Source: Candidatus Heimdallarchaeota archaeon
Lineage (GTDB): Archaea > Asgardarchaeota > Heimdallarchaeia > JABLTI01
Direction: 5' to 3'
Length of the DNA: 5,705 nt
Assembly (NCBI GenBank): GCA_030602675.1
Contig: JAUVZH010000204.1
Location: forward strand, 1-5,705
Shown: one piece after another, positions 5,570 to 5,705 of the stretch
Layout: each line of letters starts with the position of its first letter
How positions within the stretch are numbered: position 1 is the stretch's first letter
Program-made: the position numbers and the translations under genes
Notes under the pieces: generated by a model
What the model was told of the DNA's origin: nothing
What the model saw: the letters and a program-made list of their open reading frames with translations, nothing else
Database searches by the model: none

Positions 5570-5705
5570 TGCTTTTTTGACAATATCTTCTTCTCGAGTC
5601 AAATTAGTATTTTCAAGTGCGAAATCAACTATTAGATTATAATCCTTAGTTCTCTGAGTTTCATCTCGAATTATCCATGGATTAATTAAGAAAATAATGA
5701 ATAAT
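5564..5705 (-). CDS. C-terminal fragment of an unidentified protein
   Basis: An open frame enters from the right edge and runs 47 codons to TGA (5564-5566); its start is outside the window. It begins with a hydrophobic stretch (LFIIFLINPWII) followed by a charged tail (RDETQRTKDY, then LENTNLTREEDIVKKAE). This would fit the last membrane helix and cytoplasmic tail of a membrane protein, but a buried strand or helix of a soluble protein is equally possible. Support comes from the absence of stops in this frame while the other minus frame with an ATG stops quickly, and from the hairpin and T-tract right after it. Its end is 66 nt from the amidohydrolase start, with that gene's promoter in between. 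No family can be named. Confidence 0.5.
   Translation of the reverse strand, partial: LFIIFLINPWIIRDETQRTKDYNLIVDFALENTNLTREEDIVKKAE

Noticed and set aside
1..5705. CRISPR array, tRNA or rRNA genes, insertion sequences
   Set aside because: No regularly spaced repeats, cloverleaf-like segments, rRNA-like stretches or transposase motifs were seen on either strand.

Overview
This 5.7-kb window is strongly AT-rich (by eye about one third G+C) and looks archaeal. The best evidence is a 142-residue protein at 574-1002 (-) that carries the conserved blocks of DUF61/UPF0216, a family known essentially only from archaea. Other signs fit: purine-rich BRE-like stretches followed by TATA-like boxes, a TTG start with a GAGGT ribosome binding site, and one gene that may be leaderless. 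An AT-rich mesophilic lineage such as an Asgard/Heimdall-type archaeon would fit, but that is inference. No rRNA, tRNA, CRISPR array, insertion sequence or phage gene is visible.

Layout. Left edge (-): a DUF61 gene lies 30 nt upstream of an M20-type zinc amidohydrolase/peptidase gene that runs off the window, so the two are probably co-transcribed. Across a 162-nt divergent promoter region lies a small cysteine-rich protein (+) with a FYVE/RING-like zinc-binding Cys pattern. It is followed by an Old Yellow Enzyme-type flavin oxidoreductase (+) that keeps the trimethylamine dehydrogenase-type [4Fe-4S] cysteines but lacks the usual C-terminal reductase half. A perfect 13-bp inverted repeat sits in the convergent gap and is probably a bidirectional terminator. 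Next come two unrecognised membrane proteins transcribed divergently: a four-helix protein (-) and a two-helix protein (+). The + gene converges, with a 15-nt gap, on a full-length COG0402-type metal-dependent amidohydrolase (-). Its start is a TTG just downstream of a BRE/TATA pair. At the right edge is the C-terminal end of another (-) gene, closed by a small hairpin.

How the genes relate. The window reads as ordinary chromosomal sequence with short transcription units. Three enzymes (M20 hydrolase, flavin reductase, amidohydrolase) suggest breakdown of amides, peptides or heterocycles and anaerobic redox chemistry, but they do not form one operon and no shared pathway can be shown. I see no convincing new multi-gene system. 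The items most worth a second look are the cysteine-rich protein, the glutamine in place of the usual catalytic glutamate in the amidohydrolase, and the stand-alone Fe-S flavin reductase.
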